Source: an uncultured Eubacteriales bacterium
Lineage (GTDB): Bacteria > Bacillota > Clostridia > Oscillospirales > Acutalibacteraceae
Assembly (NCBI GenBank): GCA_934444695.1
Contig: CAKSDF010000105.1
Location: forward strand, 1-6,658
Direction: 5' to 3'
DNA length: 6,658 nucleotides
In this document: positions 6,075 to 6,658 of the stretch, in pieces
How the letters are laid out: every line of letters starts with the position of its first letter
How positions within the stretch are numbered: position 1 is the first letter of the stretch
Notes under the pieces: model-generated
The model's input: the letters and a program-made list of their open reading frames with translations, nothing else
Told to the model about the DNA's origin: nothing
Database searches by the model: none
Translations under genes and position numbers: made by a program

Positions 6075-6122
6075 AACATCTCACCCTCTTGATTGTATCA
6101 CAAAAAAGCCGGCATTACAATT
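6000..6122. repeat. 14-base inverted repeat enclosing 95 bases
   Basis: AATTGCAATGCCGG (6000-6013) and CCGGCATTACAATT (6109-6122) are inverted copies with one mismatch. They enclose most of the small ORF, and the right arm overlaps the -35 of the promoter. AATCA stands two bases outside each arm (5993-5997 and 6125-6129), which could be a relic of target duplication or chance. The size (123 bp) would suit a miniature element, but no known family is recognised. Confidence 0.45.
6092..6120 (-). promoter_or_regulatory. Probable promoter of the toxin/immunity operon
   Basis: Minus-strand TTGTAA (6120-6115, 4 of 6), an exact 17-base spacer and TACAAT (6097-6092, 5 of 6) are combined with an extended -10 TG (TGATACAAT). 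This is the best sigma-A-type promoter I see upstream of the ribonuclease gene. It would yield a message through the small ORF, the hairpin at 5932-5957, the ribonuclease and the barstar gene. The -35 overlaps the right arm of an inverted repeat. Confidence 0.55.
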
Positions 6123-6154
6123 GCAATCAAACTTTACACAACAAAGCCGCCTTT

Positions 6155-6214
6155 TCTTTTGTCTCTTGTTCCTTGTTTTTCCCAAAGCGGAATTTGCAGA
6201 GAAGAGACAAAAGA
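6155..6214. repeat. Long pyrimidine/purine inverted repeat
   Basis: TCTTTTGTCTCTT (6155-6167) and AAGAGACAAAAGA (6202-6214) are perfect 13-base inverted copies around a 34-base loop; pairing can extend a few bases with one G-U. One arm is almost entirely pyrimidine and the other purine. No coding frame here is credible. It may be an intergenic repeat element or a secondary transcription end, as it directly adjoins the terminator at 6222-6260. Confidence 0.5.
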
Positions 6215-6221
6215 GAAAAAG

Positions 6222-6260
6222 AAAAAAGGAATCGCAACCCTAAGATCGCGATTCCTTTTT
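6222..6260 (-). terminator. Strong bidirectional terminator of the NhaC-type gene
   Basis: AAAAAGGAATCGC (6223-6235) pairs perfectly over 13 bases with GCGATTCCTTTTT (6248-6260) around a 12-base loop. On the minus strand the stem runs into TTTTTTCTTTTTC, making it the likely 3' end of the antiporter transcript, whose stop codon is about 90 bases upstream. T-rich sequence on the plus side makes it potentially bidirectional. Confidence 0.85.
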
Positions 6261-6274
6261 AATTTTATAATATT

Positions 6275-6338
6275 CTTTGCCACAAATTATTTTTCATACG
6301 GCAAAGTGTTTTCAAGGCTTTCTTTAAAAACAAGCCTT
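6275..6338. repeat. Two small hairpins in the NhaC 3' untranslated region
   Basis: CTTTGCC/GGCAAAG (6275-6281 and 6300-6306, 18-base loop) and AAGGCTT/AAGCCTT (6314-6320 and 6332-6338, 11-base loop) are each perfect 7-bp stems. Neither is followed by a clear T-tract on the minus strand. They lie between the antiporter stop codon and its terminator. Confidence 0.4.
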
Positions 6339-6350
6339 ATTCCTTTTAGC

Positions 6351-6658
6351 TCAGTCCTCCGAGACCGGCTTTTTGCCGAGGAAAACCTTAAGCACGGTAA
6401 GGGTGCCGAGCATAAGAGCAATGGCGATGGGCAGGGCTATCCAGGACTGGATAAGGCCGGCGATTATGTAGGAAACGAAGGACACCGCCGCTACCGTGAA
6501 GGCATAGGGGATCTGGGTCGAAACGTGGTTAATGTGACGGCACTGGGCACCCGCCGAGGACATAATGGTGGTATCGGAAATGGGGGAGCAGTGGTCGCCG
6601 CACACAGCGCCTGCCATACAGGCCGAAATGGCAATGATGGTGATGTTTCCGTCGGTTC
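6351..6658 (-). CDS. NhaC-family Na+/H+ antiporter, C-terminal part (start outside window)
   Basis: This inner-membrane antiporter would exchange Na+ for H+, or a related organic-acid/Na+ couple, in sodium and pH homeostasis. Only the last 101 residues are present. The frame stays open to the window edge through TDGNITIIAISAC, so the ATG at 6617 is internal and not a start. The segment GDHCSPISDTTIMSSAGAQC followed by RHINHVSTQIPYA is the conserved motif of NhaC-type antiporters. Two hydrophobic helices follow, approximately FTVAAVSFVSYIIAGLI and WIALPIAIALMLGTLTVL, then a short charged tail (KKPVSED). Hairpins and a strong terminator follow the stop. Within the IT superfamily, NhaC itself and lactate/malate antiporters such as MleN share this motif, so substrate specificity is open. 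Confidence 0.88.
   Translation of the reverse strand, partial: TDGNITIIAISACMAGAVCGDHCSPISDTTIMSSAGAQCRHINHVSTQIPYAFTVAAVSFVSYIIAGLIQSWIALPIAIALMLGTLTVLKVFLGKKPVSED

Noticed and set aside
6043..6243. A 66-codon plus-strand frame ending in a basic tail
   Set aside because: It crosses the minus-strand promoter, an inverted repeat and part of a terminator; its Arg/Lys tail is only the purine arm of the hairpin.
6351..6617. A stand-alone 88-aa protein starting at 6617
   Set aside because: The frame is open to the window edge and the upstream codons continue the antiporter sequence, so this is the C-terminus of a larger gene.

Overview
The window looks like a chromosomal segment from a Firmicute of the class Clostridia, most likely an Oscillospiraceae/Ruminococcus-like gut anaerobe. 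This is inferred from moderate GC, strong GGAGG-type ribosome binding sites, an HD-domain CCA-adding enzyme, a fused ABC ATPase/FtsX-type permease and a NhaC-family antiporter. No sequence here fixes the species. No tRNA, rRNA, CRISPR array, transposase or integrase was found.

Layout, left to right. (1) Bases 1-147 lie beyond the 3' end of cca and hold a probable terminator for it at 31-65. (2) 148-1542, minus strand: CCA tRNA nucleotidyltransferase. (3) 1543-1894 is a divergent intergenic region. It holds a probable cca promoter, a GC-rich stretch of hairpins and short repeats (1634-1801), and an AT-rich block of inverted and tandem repeats over the likely promoter of the next gene. (4) 1895-4672, plus strand: a 925-residue fusion of an ABC ATPase, a charged hexapeptide-repeat linker and a four-helix MacB/FtsX-type permease with a large extracytoplasmic domain. 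A strong terminator follows at 4769-4817. (5) 4964-6120, minus strand: an accessory module. A promoter (6092-6120) reads into a 30-codon small ORF, then a short hairpin with a T-run, then a barnase-like ribonuclease (5272-5868) and, 14 bases later, a barstar-like inhibitor (4964-5257). (6) 6123-6350 contains a long purine/pyrimidine inverted repeat and a strong bidirectional terminator. (7) 6351-6658, minus strand: the C-terminal 101 residues of a NhaC-type Na+/H+ antiporter whose start lies outside the window.

The most notable content is the toxin/immunity pair. The ribonuclease keeps every barnase active-site residue I could align (K116, E161, R171, R175, H190). In place of a secretion signal it carries a Cys/His-rich segment resembling the C-terminal end of the SPP1 gp7 / Mu F phage minor-head domain. 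The inhibitor keeps the barstar contact helix (YGENxDAxWD). The two genes form a tight operon in an AT-rich pocket between the terminators of two unrelated genes, as expected for an acquired cargo module. The cca, ABC and NhaC genes appear to be independent transcription units with no obvious link to it.
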